This document shows, piece after piece, positions 14,240 through 21,454 of a stretch of DNA of 21,454 nt (within the stretch, counting starts at the first letter, position 1; every line of letters begins with the position of its first letter). The translations under genes were made by a program, and so were the position numbers. Source of the DNA: Candidatus Parcubacteria bacterium (GTDB lineage Bacteria; Patescibacteriota; Patescibacteriia; UBA1558; GWA2-36-10). The stretch covers positions 1-21,454 of the forward strand of contig QZJA01000010.1 of the NCBI GenBank assembly GCA_003599205.1. The letters are read 5' to 3'. The notes beneath the pieces are model-generated. The model was not told where the DNA came from, searched no databases, and saw nothing but the letters and a program-made list of their open reading frames with translations.

Positions 14240-14641
14240 TTATTTTTTATTATTTACATTAATTTTGATGCTTCTGGCCTGCTCTTTTTCCTCTTTGGGC
14301 AATACTATCTTGAGTAAACCATTCTCAAATTCGGCTTGAGCTTTGTCGGCTTGGACAGACGTCGGCAGGACAATAGAACGATGGAATGAACCAGATCTCA
14401 CCTCTTTGCGATAATAATTTTTTTCATCAATTTCAGAAGATGTCTGGCGCTGTCCTTCAATAGTCAGGACATCGTCGTGTACTTTGATATCTACGTCCTC
14501 CGGCTTGATACCAGCCAAAGTAGCTTCTACCACCACATTGTCTTTTTCTTCATAGACATCCATGGCGGGTATAAAATTTTGCCAGCCTTTTTCTAAAGAC
14601 TCAAAAGTGTCTAAAAATGGACTCCATGGTATAAGTGACAT
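14240..14641 (-). CDS. Small heat-shock protein, Hsp20/alpha-crystallin family
   Basis: 133 aa ATP-independent holdase that keeps unfolding proteins soluble for DnaK. The alpha-crystallin domain (about 28-115) shows 'DVYEEKDNVVVEATLAG' at its start and the conserved FENGLLKIVLPK near its end. The tail has an IxI-type motif (SIKIN) used for oligomer assembly. A real SD, AAAGGAG at 14650-14656, lies 8 nt before the ATG, one of the few native genes here with one; it probably raises the output of this gene. It starts 15 nt after grpE. Confidence 0.95.
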   Translation of the reverse strand: MSLIPWSPFLDTFESLEKGWQNFIPAMDVYEEKDNVVVEATLAGIKPEDVDIKVHDDVLTIEGQRQTSSEIDEKNYYRKEVRSGSFHRSIVLPTSVQADKAQAEFENGLLKIVLPKEEKEQARSIKINVNNKK

Positions 14642-14656
14642 AATATTATCTCCTTT

Positions 14657-15145
14657 CTATTTATTATTTATAATTACTTTTGCCGGTCGAATGACGCTGT
14701 CAATCGTCCTATAACCAGCTAATTTTTCTTCCACAATAATCTGGTCCTCTTGATCTTTATCCTCCACTGAGCCAATTGACTCATGAATATAAGGATCAAA
14801 TTTTTGACCAATTGTTTTTATTTTTTCTATCTTGTGATCGGCCAAAAAACTCTCCCACAACTTGAGTATATGCTCTAGACCAATAGCCCACTGCTCTTTT
14901 TTTTGATTCTCCGGTATATGATTGATAGCTAGCTGATAATTATCAAAAATGGGTAATAGCTCTAGGATGAAAGCGCTGCTGACAAAATCCGCCATAGAAG
15001 ATAGACGCTTGTCCATTTCCTTTTGTAGATTCTGATAATCAGCTAGGGCTTTTTGCCAGCCAGCCAGATTTTCCTCAGCTTCTTTTTTGAAAGCAACATG
15101 CTCTTCTTTTTTGTCTAATGGTTTTTCTATTTTCTTATCCTTCAT
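14657..15145 (-). CDS. grpE: Nucleotide exchange factor GrpE
   Basis: 162 aa. It releases ADP from DnaK. The N-terminal part (1-60) is highly charged and helical (long dimer helix), followed by the head domain with 'GQKFDPYIHESIGSVED' and 'GYRTIDSVIRPAKVIINN', the family signature. Length is slightly short but complete. It is the second gene of the operon after hrcA, separated by a 56-nt gap with a 20-nt tandem repeat. No SD is visible. Confidence 0.95.
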   Translation of the reverse strand: MKDKKIEKPLDKKEEHVAFKKEAEENLAGWQKALADYQNLQKEMDKRLSSMADFVSSAFILELLPIFDNYQLAINHIPENQKKEQWAIGLEHILKLWESFLADHKIEKIKTIGQKFDPYIHESIGSVEDKDQEDQIIVEEKLAGYRTIDSVIRPAKVIINNK

Positions 15146-15167
15146 TATATTTTTATTAAAAATTGTG

Positions 15168-15207
15168 GTGAGCTGGTCGAAATAATAGTGAGCTGGTCGA
15201 ACTATTT
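15168..15207. repeat. Two-copy 20-nt tandem repeat with GTGAGCTGGTCGAA core
   Basis: GTGAGCTGGTCGAA occurs at 15168-15181 and again at 15188-15201, period 20. The second copy runs into the hrcA stop codon. It contains the TTCGAC core (minus strand) shared with other repeats in this window. Confidence 0.75.
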
Positions 15208-15861
15208 TATAATTTTTACTGTTTCTTCTAGTAGTCCCAAGATGCGATTATAATCCATGCGAATCGGACCCAAAATAGCAATTAACCTATTTTTTGGCAG
15301 TGGAGTGACGGCCACTGAACAATCTTCGGAAAAAGGATTGTCTGCACCCAAAAGAACCTGTGCTTTATCTATCTGATGATAAACATCAGCCATCGCCTTC
15401 TCCAGAGAATCAACTACTTGGCTCATGGATAAAACCATTTTGTAATCTTCAAATTCTGGCTGGGAAAAAAGATTGAACAAGCCAGTGAAATAAAAACTAT
15501 TTGGTGCCAAACCGACAATCGCTGCCAAATTGGTCTTAGAAACTAAAAGTTTAGCCAAATCGCGGATATCATTTTTATATGCTAAAGCCAATTCTTTTCT
15601 TTCATTGTCGCTTGGAGCTTTGATGGAAAGCATATTATCCAAATAGTATTGATAACCCAAAACTGTCGGAATACGACCAGCTGAAGTGTGTGGCTGCATG
15701 ATATAACCTTCTTGCTCCAACTCAAACATATCGCTTCTGATAGTAGCTGGTGAAACATCAAATTTGTTGCCTTCAAATAATATTTTAGATCCTACCGGTT
15801 TGGCAGTTCTAATATAGATATCAACAATTTCCTTTAATAATTTTTGATTCCTATTTTCCAT
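15202..15861 (-). CDS. hrcA: Heat-inducible transcription repressor HrcA, compact form
   Basis: 219 aa repressor that binds CIRCE and turns off the chaperone operon when GroE/DnaK capacity is free. The N-terminal winged helix-turn-helix (about 1-85) contains PVGSKIL, SPATIRSDMFELEQEGY and HTSAGRIPT. The C-terminus has the family ending 'AILGPIRMDYNRIL'. HrcA is normally about 340 aa. The middle is shortened by roughly 100 residues: 'SKTNLAAIVG' passes almost directly to 'LFNLFSQPEF', so the inserted dimerisation domain and part of the GAF-like domain are missing. The ATG at 15861 is preferred to the in-frame TTG at 15879, which lies upstream of the -10 box and would put the promoter inside the gene. 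It is the first gene of the operon. Confidence 0.94.
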   Translation of the reverse strand: MENRNQKLLKEIVDIYIRTAKPVGSKILFEGNKFDVSPATIRSDMFELEQEGYIMQPHTSAGRIPTVLGYQYYLDNMLSIKAPSDNERKELALAYKNDIRDLAKLLVSKTNLAAIVGLAPNSFYFTGLFNLFSQPEFEDYKMVLSMSQVVDSLEKAMADVYHQIDKAQVLLGADNPFSEDCSVAVTPLPKNRLIAILGPIRMDYNRILGLLEETVKIIK

Positions 15862-15867
15862 GCATCT

Positions 15868-15896
15868 ATTATAAAGCAATTAGCACTCTCAGTCAA
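15868..15896 (-). promoter_or_regulatory. Heat-shock operon promoter, predicted leaderless
   Basis: On the minus strand TTGACT (15891-15896), a 17-nt spacer and TATAAT (15868-15873) form a near-consensus vegetative promoter. AGATGC (6 nt) separates TATAAT from the hrcA ATG, so the predicted start is at or next to the A of ATG. The -35 box lies inside the CIRCE operator. Confidence 0.85.
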
Positions 15897-15906
15897 GGAG
15901 TGCTAA
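15880..15906. promoter_or_regulatory. CIRCE operator (HrcA binding site)
   Basis: A perfect match to consensus: TTAGCACTC, 9-nt spacer, GAGTGCTAA. It covers the -35 box and half of the promoter spacer, so bound HrcA would block RNA polymerase. Only one CIRCE is in the window, so the whole six-gene unit is probably controlled from here and HrcA regulates itself. Confidence 0.97.
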
Positions 15907-15935
15907 CAAACTAAAATTTTTGTCTAATATTAGCT

Positions 15936-17171
15936 TTATTCTTTCCTTAAAGCCATAATAGGATTTAACTCGGCTGCTTGCTTGGCTGGATAAAGACCAA
16001 AAATCAAGCCCACTATAATAGAAAAGAAAAATGACAGCGTCAGGCCCACAAAGGAGATGGCAAATGGCCAATCGAAATTGTAATATTGAGCGCCGATATG
16101 CACCAAATAAGTAACCGCAATACCTATAGCTATGCCAAATATTCCACCAAAAAAAGTAATAATAACCGCTTCATACAAAAATTGCCTTAAAATATCCTGC
16201 TTAGTAGCACCGACAGATTTCCTCAGACCGATTTCAAAAGTTCGCTCCGCTACTGTAGCATACATAATATTCATAATCCCCACTCCTCCAACTACCAAAG
16301 ACACTGCCGCCAGAGCTACCAGTAGCAATGTGATACCACCAATAATCGTGTCCATTAAATCTTTAGCTTCGGCCGCACCCATTACTTCAAAATCATCTTT
16401 GTTTGGGTCAGTGATATCATGACGATCACGCAAAACTTGACGGATAGATTCTGACACTTCTTCCTCTCTACTAGGATCATCAATTTGCGAAACTATCTGA
16501 ATCACATAATCCACGCCCAAAAGTAATTTTTGTGTAGTCTTAAGCGGCATGTAAACCATATCATCCATATCCAAGAAAAAAACTGCTCCTCGGGATTTGG
16601 CTACACCAATAACTTTAAAACTTTTTTTATCAATTTTGACTGTTTCTCCAATCGCATTATTGTTACCAAAAAGTTCTTCTTTTACTCCACTACCCAAAAC
16701 CACTACCATAGCCATATCATCATCTTCCTCCTCGGTATAAAAACGTCCTTGATCTATCTCCATACTATCAATGTCGACAAAATCAGCTGTCAAACCATAA
16801 ATAAGCGCTTTTTTACGCTGGCTTTGCCAAGAAACAATATCTTGAGCAGTAATAGCAGAATAAGCCTTGTCTACGTGAGGCAACTTCATGATTTCTTTAC
16901 GGTCATCATCGGTCATGGTAGTAATGACTACACCCTGAGCTTGACTCATTGTCCCACCACTGGATTGAGGCACTCTGACTTCAGCATTGATATAATTTGA
17001 GCCAAAACCCTCTATCTGACCGTAGATGACTTGTTTGAAACTATCACCAGCAGAAATTATAATAGTAACTGAAGAAATACCTATCACCACGCCTAAAATA
17101 GTGAGGATTGTTCTACCCTTATTTTTCTTTAAAGCAGCGCTGGCAATTTGTAAGGTATTAAATATCTGCAT
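15936..17171 (-). CDS. MacB-like ABC transporter permease 2
   Basis: 411 aa. One N-terminal helix (about 20-42, 'ILTILGVVIGISSVTIIIS'), a large external MacB_PCD domain (about 45-270), then three C-terminal helices (about 285-310, 325-360, 375-400) of the FtsX fold, ending PIMALRKE. The GLRKSVGATKQDIL segment after the second helix is the coupling helix typical of the family. It is a close paralog of the preceding gene and starts 2 nt after its stop. MacB-type proteins move substrates by mechanical pushing from outside the membrane. The substrate is unknown. Confidence 0.92.
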   Translation of the reverse strand: MQIFNTLQIASAALKKNKGRTILTILGVVIGISSVTIIISAGDSFKQVIYGQIEGFGSNYINAEVRVPQSSGGTMSQAQGVVITTMTDDDRKEIMKLPHVDKAYSAITAQDIVSWQSQRKKALIYGLTADFVDIDSMEIDQGRFYTEEEDDDMAMVVVLGSGVKEELFGNNNAIGETVKIDKKSFKVIGVAKSRGAVFFLDMDDMVYMPLKTTQKLLLGVDYVIQIVSQIDDPSREEEVSESIRQVLRDRHDITDPNKDDFEVMGAAEAKDLMDTIIGGITLLLVALAAVSLVVGGVGIMNIMYATVAERTFEIGLRKSVGATKQDILRQFLYEAVIITFFGGIFGIAIGIAVTYLVHIGAQYYNFDWPFAISFVGLTLSFFFSIIVGLIFGLYPAKQAAELNPIMALRKE

Positions 17172-17173
17172 AA

Positions 17174-18415
17174 TTATTCATAACGCAAAGCTTCTATAGG
17201 GCTAAGCTCGGCCGCTTTTTTGGCTGGATACCAACCAAAAACCAGACCAACCACAATAGTGAAACCAACAGCCAATAATATAGAACTAGGCAAGATAACA
17301 AAAGCCCAATCATAGCCCAAGGCATTAGCAACTATACTGACTAACAGTGCCACCAAAACACCAAAGATAATACCGACTATTCCTCCAAACAAAGTCAAAA
17401 TTATCGTCTGGATCAAATAATGAAGACTAATATCCCGCTTGGTAGCACCGACCGCTTTTCTGAGGCCGATTTCTCTAGTACTTTCCGATACTGCCACCAG
17501 CATAATATTCATAATGCCAATACCGCCAACCAAAAGCGATATGCCGGCTACCATAGCCAAAAAATAATTCAAAGTTGTTGTTATATCCTCTAGAGTACCT
17601 AAGGTCTCCTCTTGTGAGCGAACAGAAAAATCGTCATCTTCGGGATTATCAATATCATGTTGTTCTCTAAGTACAGTTCTAACTTCTTCAGCTGTATATT
17701 CCATATCTGCTCCTGGCGCCACCTTGGCGCGGATAAAGCTCAAATGATTTATACCCAACATTAACTTTTGAGCCGCTAAAAGAGGAATAAAAACTTGGTC
17801 ATCTTGATCCTGAAAAGCAGAAGTGCCTCTCTCTTTCATCACACCGATTACTCTAAATGATTCCTTGTTTACCTTTACTCTCTCACCAATAGGATTGTTG
17901 TTGGCAAATAATTCTTCAGCCACCTTTGAGCCTAAGACTAAAACCCGAGAAACTTGATCCGACTCCTCGGTACTAAAAAAACGCCCGTCACTGAGCTCGG
18001 CGTTAGTCTCTACTTTCAAATATTCATCTGTCACTCCCAAAAAACTAGTATCATCTGTTTTGTTTTGCCAGGAAACAGTCGCCACACCTCTACTATAAGC
18101 CGCCACAGCTGATACACCTTTTACTCTTTCTCTGATAGCGTCAGCGTCATCATTTATCAAAGTAGTAATATTTAGACCCATGACTGAAGCAGGTGGTCCA
18201 TCCTCTTCGCTACCTCCAGGCAGTATACCCAAAAGATCACTACCCATGCCCTGTATTTGACTGACAACCAAGCTATGAGCACCAGCCCCCAAGGCCATAA
18301 TAATAACCACAGCAGAAATCCCAATAACAATACCCAAGCTCGTCAAAAAAGAACGCATTTTATTACGCTTAAGAACATTGAGTGTATTAGTACAATTGCG
18401 AAAATCAATGCGCAT
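17174..18415 (-). CDS. MacB-like ABC transporter permease 1
   Basis: 413 aa with the same layout as its neighbour: first helix at about 20-42, external MacB_PCD domain, then three FtsX-type helices, coupling segment GLRKAVGATKRDISL, end SPIEALRYE. The ATPase is a separate protein (18435-19142), whereas E. coli MacB fuses it to the permease. Two different permeases suggest a heterodimer. It lies 19 nt after the ATPase gene. AAAGGG sits directly before the ATG, too close for a normal SD. Confidence 0.92.
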   Translation of the reverse strand: MRIDFRNCTNTLNVLKRNKMRSFLTSLGIVIGISAVVIIMALGAGAHSLVVSQIQGMGSDLLGILPGGSEEDGPPASVMGLNITTLINDDADAIRERVKGVSAVAAYSRGVATVSWQNKTDDTSFLGVTDEYLKVETNAELSDGRFFSTEESDQVSRVLVLGSKVAEELFANNNPIGERVKVNKESFRVIGVMKERGTSAFQDQDDQVFIPLLAAQKLMLGINHLSFIRAKVAPGADMEYTAEEVRTVLREQHDIDNPEDDDFSVRSQEETLGTLEDITTTLNYFLAMVAGISLLVGGIGIMNIMLVAVSESTREIGLRKAVGATKRDISLHYLIQTIILTLFGGIVGIIFGVLVALLVSIVANALGYDWAFVILPSSILLAVGFTIVVGLVFGWYPAKKAAELSPIEALRYE

Positions 18416-18434
18416 CCCTTTAAAAATTTATGAG

Positions 18435-19142
18435 CTATTTTAATTGACCGTCACCATCAAATCTGACTTGATCCTTATTGATCTCATCGGAGACGATTTT
18501 GCCATCCATAATTTTTATTATTCTCCTGGCATATTTGGCAGTGGTTGATTCGTGGGTAACCAAAACAACTGTTTTGCCGTGGTCATTGAGCTTGTCTAAA
18601 ATAGACATAATCTGAATACCGGATTTTGAATCAAGATTTCCTGTCGGCTCGTCGGCAAAAATTATATCCGGCTTGTTGACCAAGGCCCGCGCAATAGCTA
18701 CCCGCTGTTTTTCTCCACCAGAAAGCTGATTGGATAAATAATTTTTTCTGTGCTCCAAACCAACGCTTCTGATAGCGTCATCAACATCTTTGATATCTGT
18801 CTTACCGTGAGCATAGAGTAGTGGCAGGCGCACGTTGTCCCAGACACTAGTCTTGGGCAAAAGATTGAAACTTTGGAAAACAAAACCTACTTTTTTGTTG
18901 CGATAATCAGCCAAAGTATCATCCTCTAGCTGGGACACATCTTTGCCATCAAACAAATATTGCCCTTTTGATAAGGTATCTAGAAATCCTAGAATATGCA
19001 TCAGAGTAGACTTACCAGAACCAGAAGGACCCATAATAGCCACAAACTCGCCTTTTTTTATATCTAGGCTAACTCCATACAAAACTTTAGTGACTAGCTC
19101 ACCATTAACAAACTCTTTGTGTACATCTCTTAACTCAATCAT
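18435..19142 (-). CDS. ABC transporter ATP-binding protein (MacB/LolD type)
   Basis: 235 aa cytoplasmic ATPase that powers the two permeases. Walker A GPSGSGKST at about 38-46, Q-loop FVFQSFNLLP, signature LSGGEKQRVAIARAL near 141, Walker B IIFADEPTGNLDS near 164, H-loop VTHES. The Gly-Asn-Leu-Asp-Ser D-loop marks the MacB/LolD/FtsE subfamily. The start is 3 nt after the adaptor gene, so translation is probably coupled. Confidence 0.96.
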   Translation of the reverse strand: MIELRDVHKEFVNGELVTKVLYGVSLDIKKGEFVAIMGPSGSGKSTLMHILGFLDTLSKGQYLFDGKDVSQLEDDTLADYRNKKVGFVFQSFNLLPKTSVWDNVRLPLLYAHGKTDIKDVDDAIRSVGLEHRKNYLSNQLSGGEKQRVAIARALVNKPDIIFADEPTGNLDSKSGIQIMSILDKLNDHGKTVVLVTHESTTAKYARRIIKIMDGKIVSDEINKDQVRFDGDGQLK

Positions 19143-19145
19143 ATA

Positions 19146-20807
19146 CTAATTGCCATTTTTAATATAAGTCACTACTTCCTCCCCTTCACTCAAACCAGAA
19201 ACTATTTCAATCGTACCACCATCACCACGCAAGCCAGTCTCAATTTCTTTTTCAATCAATTGACCAGCACTATCTAACAACTGGACATATTTTTTATCCT
19301 CGCGATAAATAACTGCTCTAGATGGTATGACCAATACTCCTTCTTTCTTTTCAGTATTAATAGTCAGATCAGCTGTCATGCCTGATTTTATCCGATCATC
19401 TTTTTGATTGAAGCTGACTTTGACCGCATAATAAGTTACCCCGTCTATCACTGTAGCCGCTGGATCTACAAAAGTGACTGTACCGACAAATTTTTCATCA
19501 CTGGAAAAAGCGTCCAGAGTAATAGCTACTTCGTCGCCTATCTTGATTTTGGTAATATCAGATTCCGGCACATCAACATCAATCTGCATAGAGCTCAAAC
19601 CAATCATAGAAATTACCGGCTTACTAGCTGAGCTGGTTTCACCAACAGCAAAATTCACTTGAGTGATAATACCATCAACCGGCGCCTTGATAATCGTGTC
19701 AGAAAAATCACTCAAATAACGACTAAGCGTAGCCTCAGCCTGACGAATCTGTGCCTGCTTAGCAGCAATATCAAAATCTCTTGGATCCTCGTTTTTTAAA
19801 GCCAATTTTGCTTCAGCTAAATTCAAACTAGCCAATGAAGAATTAATATCATTTTTGGCATTTATAATCTGTGTTTGATAATACAATGATTGGCTACGTA
19901 AAGTGCCTGCTTCCGATTGAACAGTAGACATAGCAGTGCTGATAGCAGTACTTTGAGTACTGATATTGGTCTTGAAAGTAGCAATAACTGTTTCTGTATA
20001 TTCTGAATTTACCACTGCTACCGACATAACATCAAAAGTATTGGTCAGAGTGCTAGAAATTTGTTGCAAAGTACTTTGAAAATAATCTAAGGCCGTTAAA
20101 ACATCTGCCTCTGCTTGAGTCTCTTTGGCAATATTAATAAAAACACCAGCCTGACTATACATCTCCAGCGAAGTATTATAGTTTGCTTTGGCATTGCTCA
20201 AAGTTTTAACATCACTGACATACAAAAAACCATCAGCCTCTGCATCCATGATAGCATCATAGACAAGGTCTAAAGAATATTGAGCAACAAAATACTTATT
20301 TGTCAAAGTATTTAAACCCTGATCTTTTAAATTAACAATTTCTTGATCTCTGGTCTGTTCCAAATTGGACAATTTGTCCAAAGCTGACTGATAACTAGCT
20401 TGAGCGCTGGCTATTTCTTTTTTGGTAACTTCAAGATCTTGATCGCTAGCTCCAGCCAACAATCTATCCAAATCACTACGCGCCAAATCCAAAGCCGCAC
20501 GAGCATTTGTCACCTGAGAAGCGACATTGCCAGCAGACAAAGCAGCCAACCTATCGCCCGCTTTTACCTCATCACCTACTTTAACCAATACTTCACTTAA
20601 AGTGCCCATACTGCTAAAAGTAAGTTCAATATCATCAGCTGATTCCACTGATCCGGTCACTTCCACAGTTTGTTCAATATCTTCCACTGTTGCCTGAGCT
20701 GTTACATAATTACTTTCCTGTTTAGATGAGGTTTTAAAGACTACAATGGCAATAATTATCAATATGACGATAATTATCCACAGCCATTTACTTTTGAAGA
20801 ATTTCAT
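19146..20807 (-). CDS. Membrane-fusion (MacA/HlyD-like) adaptor protein
   Basis: 553 aa, clearly longer than E. coli MacA (371 aa). A Lys-rich tip precedes a membrane anchor (about 8-24). Two half-motifs of a lipoyl domain ('VLVKVGDEVKAGDRLAAL' near 75-92 and 'IIKAPVDGIITQVNFAVGE' near 370-388) flank a long Ala/Ser/Gln-rich helical region (about 105-365). The beta-barrel and membrane-proximal domains follow (SGMTADLTI, LVIPSRAVIYR). The extra length is in the helical hairpin. It is the first gene of the exporter operon. In diderms this hairpin meets TolC; no TolC gene is seen here, so in a monoderm-like cell it may span the thick wall or contact the substrate. Confidence 0.92.
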   Translation of the reverse strand: MKFFKSKWLWIIIVILIIIAIVVFKTSSKQESNYVTAQATVEDIEQTVEVTGSVESADDIELTFSSMGTLSEVLVKVGDEVKAGDRLAALSAGNVASQVTNARAALDLARSDLDRLLAGASDQDLEVTKKEIASAQASYQSALDKLSNLEQTRDQEIVNLKDQGLNTLTNKYFVAQYSLDLVYDAIMDAEADGFLYVSDVKTLSNAKANYNTSLEMYSQAGVFINIAKETQAEADVLTALDYFQSTLQQISSTLTNTFDVMSVAVVNSEYTETVIATFKTNISTQSTAISTAMSTVQSEAGTLRSQSLYYQTQIINAKNDINSSLASLNLAEAKLALKNEDPRDFDIAAKQAQIRQAEATLSRYLSDFSDTIIKAPVDGIITQVNFAVGETSSASKPVISMIGLSSMQIDVDVPESDITKIKIGDEVAITLDAFSSDEKFVGTVTFVDPAATVIDGVTYYAVKVSFNQKDDRIKSGMTADLTINTEKKEGVLVIPSRAVIYREDKKYVQLLDSAGQLIEKEIETGLRGDGGTIEIVSGLSEGEEVVTYIKNGN

Positions 20808-20833
20808 AATATTTGATTAATGTTTCTGCCTAT

Positions 20834-20839
20834 ATTATA
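20834..20839 (-). promoter_or_regulatory. -10 box of the exporter operon
   Basis: A TATAAT on the minus strand lies 26 nt before the adaptor ATG, leaving a leader of about 19 nt without an SD. The -35 is not clear. It lies just after the pilin terminator. Confidence 0.5.
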
Positions 20840-20868
20840 CCTAAAATAACAACATTTTACTAGTAAAC

Positions 20869-20905
20869 AAAAAGCCCATCAAGGTTAGAAGTCTTGATAG
20901 GCTTT
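20869..20905 (-). terminator. Terminator of the pilin genes
   Basis: On the minus strand AAAGCCTATCAAG pairs with CTTGATGGGCTTT (12 Watson-Crick pairs and one mismatch or wobble, 9-nt loop), followed by TTGTTTACT. It lies 20 nt after the pilin stop codon. Confidence 0.82.
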
Positions 20906-20925
20906 ATTATAAAATTTAAGGTTTT

Positions 20926-21402
20926 TTAACGAATTACTGTCGGGTAACTGGAAGCGCCACTGTACTTTTCACAAGCACCGATAATAACCGCTCCAGCTGA
21001 ATCTTTGTAGAAATAATAATCAGTACTATGATTGTCAGCTCCCAAAGGATCATCAGGGATCTGCCCAATATAGCCGCCCGTTATCAAACCGTCCAAATTG
21101 ACAAAATCAGAAATTGCCGTACTGGTAGCTGGACAAGTTGCACCACCGCTGGTAGCCGCTACCTGTGTACCAATCCAATAAGTAGTACCGTCATCAGTAG
21201 TAGTGACATAAGAACCATTATTGTCTACCACATAAGTATAATAGGCATCTGCTATAGCTGTAATATCCTCCCAACGCTGAGCATCATTGGCATTGCCAAT
21301 ACGCTTGGCTGGGTCAACCGCTACAAAAGTAGCAGCTGCTAGTAGAGCAATTATGGCGATGACAATAATCAGCTCAATTAAGGTAAAACCTTGCCTTTTC
21401 AT
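20926..21402 (-). CDS. Type IV pilin-like protein (prepilin)
   Basis: 158 aa. The class III signal MKRQG is followed by FTLIELIIVIAIIALLAAATFVA: cleavage after Gly5, Phe as the first mature residue to be methylated, and Glu at mature position 5, all classic. The hydrophobic helix spans about 6-28. The globular domain is rich in Thr, Asp, Tyr and Ala and has two cysteines (CPATS near 106, GACEK near 143) that could make the C-terminal disulfide loop. The protein ends SSYPTVIR. A paralog with the same C-terminal TSYPTVIR lies 25 nt upstream. In CPR such pili serve attachment, DNA uptake or motility; which one cannot be told here. Confidence 0.93.
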   Translation of the reverse strand: MKRQGFTLIELIIVIAIIALLAAATFVAVDPAKRIGNANDAQRWEDITAIADAYYTYVVDNNGSYVTTTDDGTTYWIGTQVAATSGGATCPATSTAISDFVNLDGLITGGYIGQIPDDPLGADNHSTDYYFYKDSAGAVIIGACEKYSGASSYPTVIR

Positions 21403-21427
21403 GATATAAAAAATTTAATTATAATTT

Positions 21428-21454
21428 TTAACGAATGACTGTTGGATAGCTTGT
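21428..21454 (-). CDS. Type IV pilin paralog, C-terminal end only
   Basis: Only the last 8 codons and stop are in the window: T-S-Y-P-T-V-I-R-stop. The last seven residues are identical to those of the next pilin, but five of the seven codons compared differ by little or are synonymous (AGC/AGT, TAT/TAC, CCA/CCG, GTC/GTA). The gene body lies beyond the window edge. Confidence 0.75.
   Translation of the reverse strand, partial: TSYPTVIR

Noticed and set aside
15862..15879. TTG start for hrcA 18 nt upstream
   Set aside because: It would begin upstream of the -10 box, before the transcript starts.
15924..15933. Palindrome CTAATATTAG after the permease genes as a terminator
   Set aside because: All A/T except the ends, short, with no convincing T run in the right place.
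1..21454. CRISPR arrays, rRNA genes, transposase genes, replication origin
   Set aside because: No regularly spaced direct repeats, rRNA segments, transposase motifs or DnaA-box clusters were seen.

Overview
The window looks like a piece of a small, AT-rich bacterial genome, most likely a member of the Patescibacteria / Candidate Phyla Radiation (CPR). This is inferred, because no rRNA is present. Supporting signs are several housekeeping proteins trimmed of domains their relatives carry (UvrA, UvrB, UvrC, HrcA), native genes mostly without a Shine-Dalgarno (SD) sequence, type IV pilin paralogs, and a secreted lipoprotein with a four-cysteine module that I recall from CPR proteins. TGA is used as a stop, so there is no sign of the TGA=Gly code.

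Layout. 1-1500: a GC-rich two-gene operon (a porin-like beta-barrel and a membrane-anchored unknown) with strong SDs, ending in a hairpin. 1499-8223 (minus): rlmN, then uvrB-uvrA-uvrC, a complete but compact nucleotide-excision-repair set. 8288-8746: a second GC-rich cassette, one gene with promoter and terminator. 8779-9293: a tRNA promoter, a broken tRNA-Thr copy with a GC-rich double hairpin in its anticodon loop, intact tRNA-Thr(TGT), rpmG (L33) and tRNA-Trp(CCA). 9292-9414: inverted repeats. 9461-10174: an M23 peptidase lipoprotein. 10188-10629: a third GC-rich one-gene cassette. 10640-15906 (minus): the heat-shock operon hrcA-grpE-hsp20-(zinc-ribbon gene)-dnaK-dnaJ under a perfect CIRCE operator. 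15936-20807 (minus): a MacAB-like exporter (adaptor, ATPase, two permeases). 20926-21454 (minus): two tandem type IV pilin genes, the second cut by the window edge. No stretch over 300 bases is without a gene; the shorter gaps hold promoters, terminators and small repeats.

Two patterns link the regions. First, the GC-rich plus-strand genes at three separate loci share one plan: canonical SD, G/C-ending codons and a hairpin terminator. At the two loci whose upstream region lies in the window there is also an AT-rich TTGACA promoter and a leader of about 50-55 nt. They sit at borders between native operons and look like imported, self-contained expression cassettes. Second, three native genes (rlmN, the M23 lipoprotein gene and hrcA) have a TATAAT box exactly 6 nt before the ATG, which predicts leaderless mRNAs. 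A family of short repeats with a TTCGAC core lies in several native intergenic gaps.
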